7,642 nucleotides of DNA from contig WSZW01000044.1 of NCBI GenBank assembly GCA_013139905.1, positions 1 through 7,642 of the forward strand, given 5' to 3'. Shown here piece by piece: positions 6,885 to 7,642 of this stretch; position 1 is the stretch's first letter; the number at the start of each line of letters is the position of its first letter. The notes under the pieces were generated by a model, which was given only the letters and a program-made list of their open reading frames with translations, was not told the origin of the DNA and did not search any database. Source of the DNA: an archaeon (GTDB lineage: Archaea > EX4484-52 > B79-G9). The translations under genes were made by a program, and so were the position numbers.

Positions 6885-6892
6885 TATATAAA
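6885..6892 (-). promoter_or_regulatory. TATA box of the small secreted-protein gene
   Basis: On the - strand TTTATATA is centred 26-27 bases before the ATG at 6862, the best TATA match in the window. It begins three bases beyond the stop codon of the upstream gene (6896-6898). No Shine-Dalgarno site precedes the ATG (ACAAAAAATAAAC), so a leaderless transcript is expected. This separates the expression of the small gene from that of its larger neighbour and rules against the longer reading starting at 6895, which would place the box inside the coding region. Confidence 0.7.
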
Positions 6893-6895
6893 CAA

Positions 6896-7642
6896 TTAGT
6901 ATGCTCTTGTTATATCCATTATTATTTTGTCGTTTCTAAGACCGTTATGTTTAAGTCGAATGTTATAGAATCCTATTGGTAATTTTAAAGATCTGTTTAT
7001 GTCTATGTCGATGTATTCCAAACCAACTTGTATGTTATATTTTTTATTAATGCTGTATGCAAAACTTGGGTTTGACATATGATTAATATTACCGTTTGTA
7101 ATCTTAGATATTCGGTTTTCGATTGTATCTGTGTCGCCTTTTGTGTATACTATGTATGCTTTTGATGTGTTTCCAGGAATTAATGTTTTTTGTCTTAATT
7201 CTATATGTGTTGTGCTTGAAGACATACTTTCGTATATTCCGTCTGCATGAATTATGCCTGTAGTTGTTCCGTCGGCAAATGGTATTGATATGTATTTGTT
7301 ATTTATGTTTTGTTGTGATGTGAATCCTGTTCCGATTAATTTTATTACGACGAAACCTTCGGTGTTGTTAAATTCTTTTAATGTGGATGACATTAGTCCA
7401 TATGTATTATTACAATAAAATGTGACTGTGTGTGTTCCTTTTGAAAGCCCAAAAACAAGTTTATTATAATTTGTAAGTGTTGTGTTTGACATTGTAACAT
7501 CTGCTGCCCCGTCAATACTATAACCACACCACGAAACTCTTTTGTCTAAAGATATGTTTAACCAAACATCACCGCCGTGAAATTCTGTTGGCGGTGATAT
7601 AATTGTAATTACGGGTGCTAATGCATCGACTTCAAAGTATCT
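6896..7642 (-). CDS. Large secreted/surface protein, C-terminal part: Ig-like domain plus novel C-terminal domain
   Basis: The frame is open from the right edge, 50 codons upstream of the ATG at 7492, so this is the last 248 residues of a longer gene and not a 198-residue protein. The first part, from APVITIISPPTEF through WCGYSIDGAADVT to SKGTHTVTFYCNNTYG, is a complete Ig-like beta-sandwich. It has the Pro-rich ITI-SP entry strand, a Cys in WCGYS, a second Cys in FYCNNT, and the GTHTV turn. I know this pattern from cell-surface proteins of DPANN and related archaea, often in tandem copies. From about 47 residues after ATG 7492 to the end lies a second domain that is shared with the next gene downstream. 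N-glycosylation sequons are frequent (NIS, NTT, NNT, NNT, NTS, NRS). No C-terminal membrane anchor is seen, so any anchor or signal must be upstream. A role in the cell envelope or adhesion is plausible; the ligand is unknown. Confidence 0.8.
   Translation of the reverse strand, partial: RYFEVDALAPVITIISPPTEFHGGDVWLNISLDKRVSWCGYSIDGAADVTMSNTTLTNYNKLVFGLSKGTHTVTFYCNNTYGLMSSTLKEFNNTEGFVVIKLIGTGFTSQQNINNKYISIPFADGTTTGIIHADGIYESMSSSTTHIELRQKTLIPGNTSKAYIVYTKGDTDTIENRISKITNGNINHMSNPSFAYSINKKYNIQVGLEYIDIDINRSLKLPIGFYNIRLKHNGLRNDKIIMDITRAY
6899..7354 (-). other. Shared C-terminal domain, copy 1 (in the large surface protein)
   Basis: About 152 residues after the Ig-like domain. The start follows the strand FVVIKLIGTGF, and the core from KAYIVYTKG (first codon near 7162) to the end aligns gap-free with copy 2 over 86 residues, with 38 identities counted by eye. 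The more variable first half still aligns by strand pattern (GIIHADGIYESMSSSTTHIEL against GIVVKDNANNIQTTSTIISV). I cannot assign it to a named domain family. Confidence 0.65.

Noticed and set aside
6863..6898. Possible single gene split by a stop: the large and small secreted proteins are in the same frame, separated by one TAA
   Set aside because: The small protein has its own TATA box and a complete signal peptide, and its domain is a paralog and not a continuation of the upstream protein, so readthrough or a broken gene is unlikely.

Overview
This is an archaeal window. The evidence is a complete GatE (the archaea-specific amidotransferase subunit), an archaeal/eukaryal-type t6A methylthiotransferase (e-MtaB), TATA elements centred about 27 bases upstream of start codons that lack a Shine-Dalgarno site, and a secreted protein with an Ig-like domain (WCGYSIDG...HTVTFYCNNT) that I associate with AT-rich DPANN archaea such as Woesearchaeota and Pacearchaeota. 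The DPANN assignment is an inference. The DNA is AT-rich and very compact: no intergenic gap exceeds about 52 bases, and there is no RNA gene, mobile element or CRISPR array that I can see.

Layout: (1) the 3' end of an unrecognised Asn/Lys-rich gene, probably of an extracytoplasmic protein, running in from the left edge; (2) gatE on +; (3) the e-MtaB gene on -, tail to tail with gatE (2-base gap); (4) a 5-TM MscS-type channel on +, divergent from e-MtaB over 52 bases; (5) an amidohydrolase of the SAH/MTA/5'-deoxyadenosine deaminase family on +, 26 bases behind the channel; (6) on -, a small secreted protein tail to tail with the deaminase (6-base gap), preceded by (7) the C-terminal part of a larger surface protein that continues past the right edge.

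How they fit together: gatE and e-MtaB both serve translation (Gln-tRNA synthesis and tRNA A37 thiomethylation). e-MtaB releases S-adenosylhomocysteine and 5'-deoxyadenosine, which are the kind of nucleosides the nearby deaminase consumes, so the two may be metabolically linked. The right-hand pair is the most novel part: two adjacent secreted proteins share a C-terminal domain that aligns without gaps over 86 residues (38 identities counted by eye). I do not recognise this domain as a named family. Several starts here look leaderless, and the TATA position moves the start of the small secreted protein 33 bases inward to ATG 6862.
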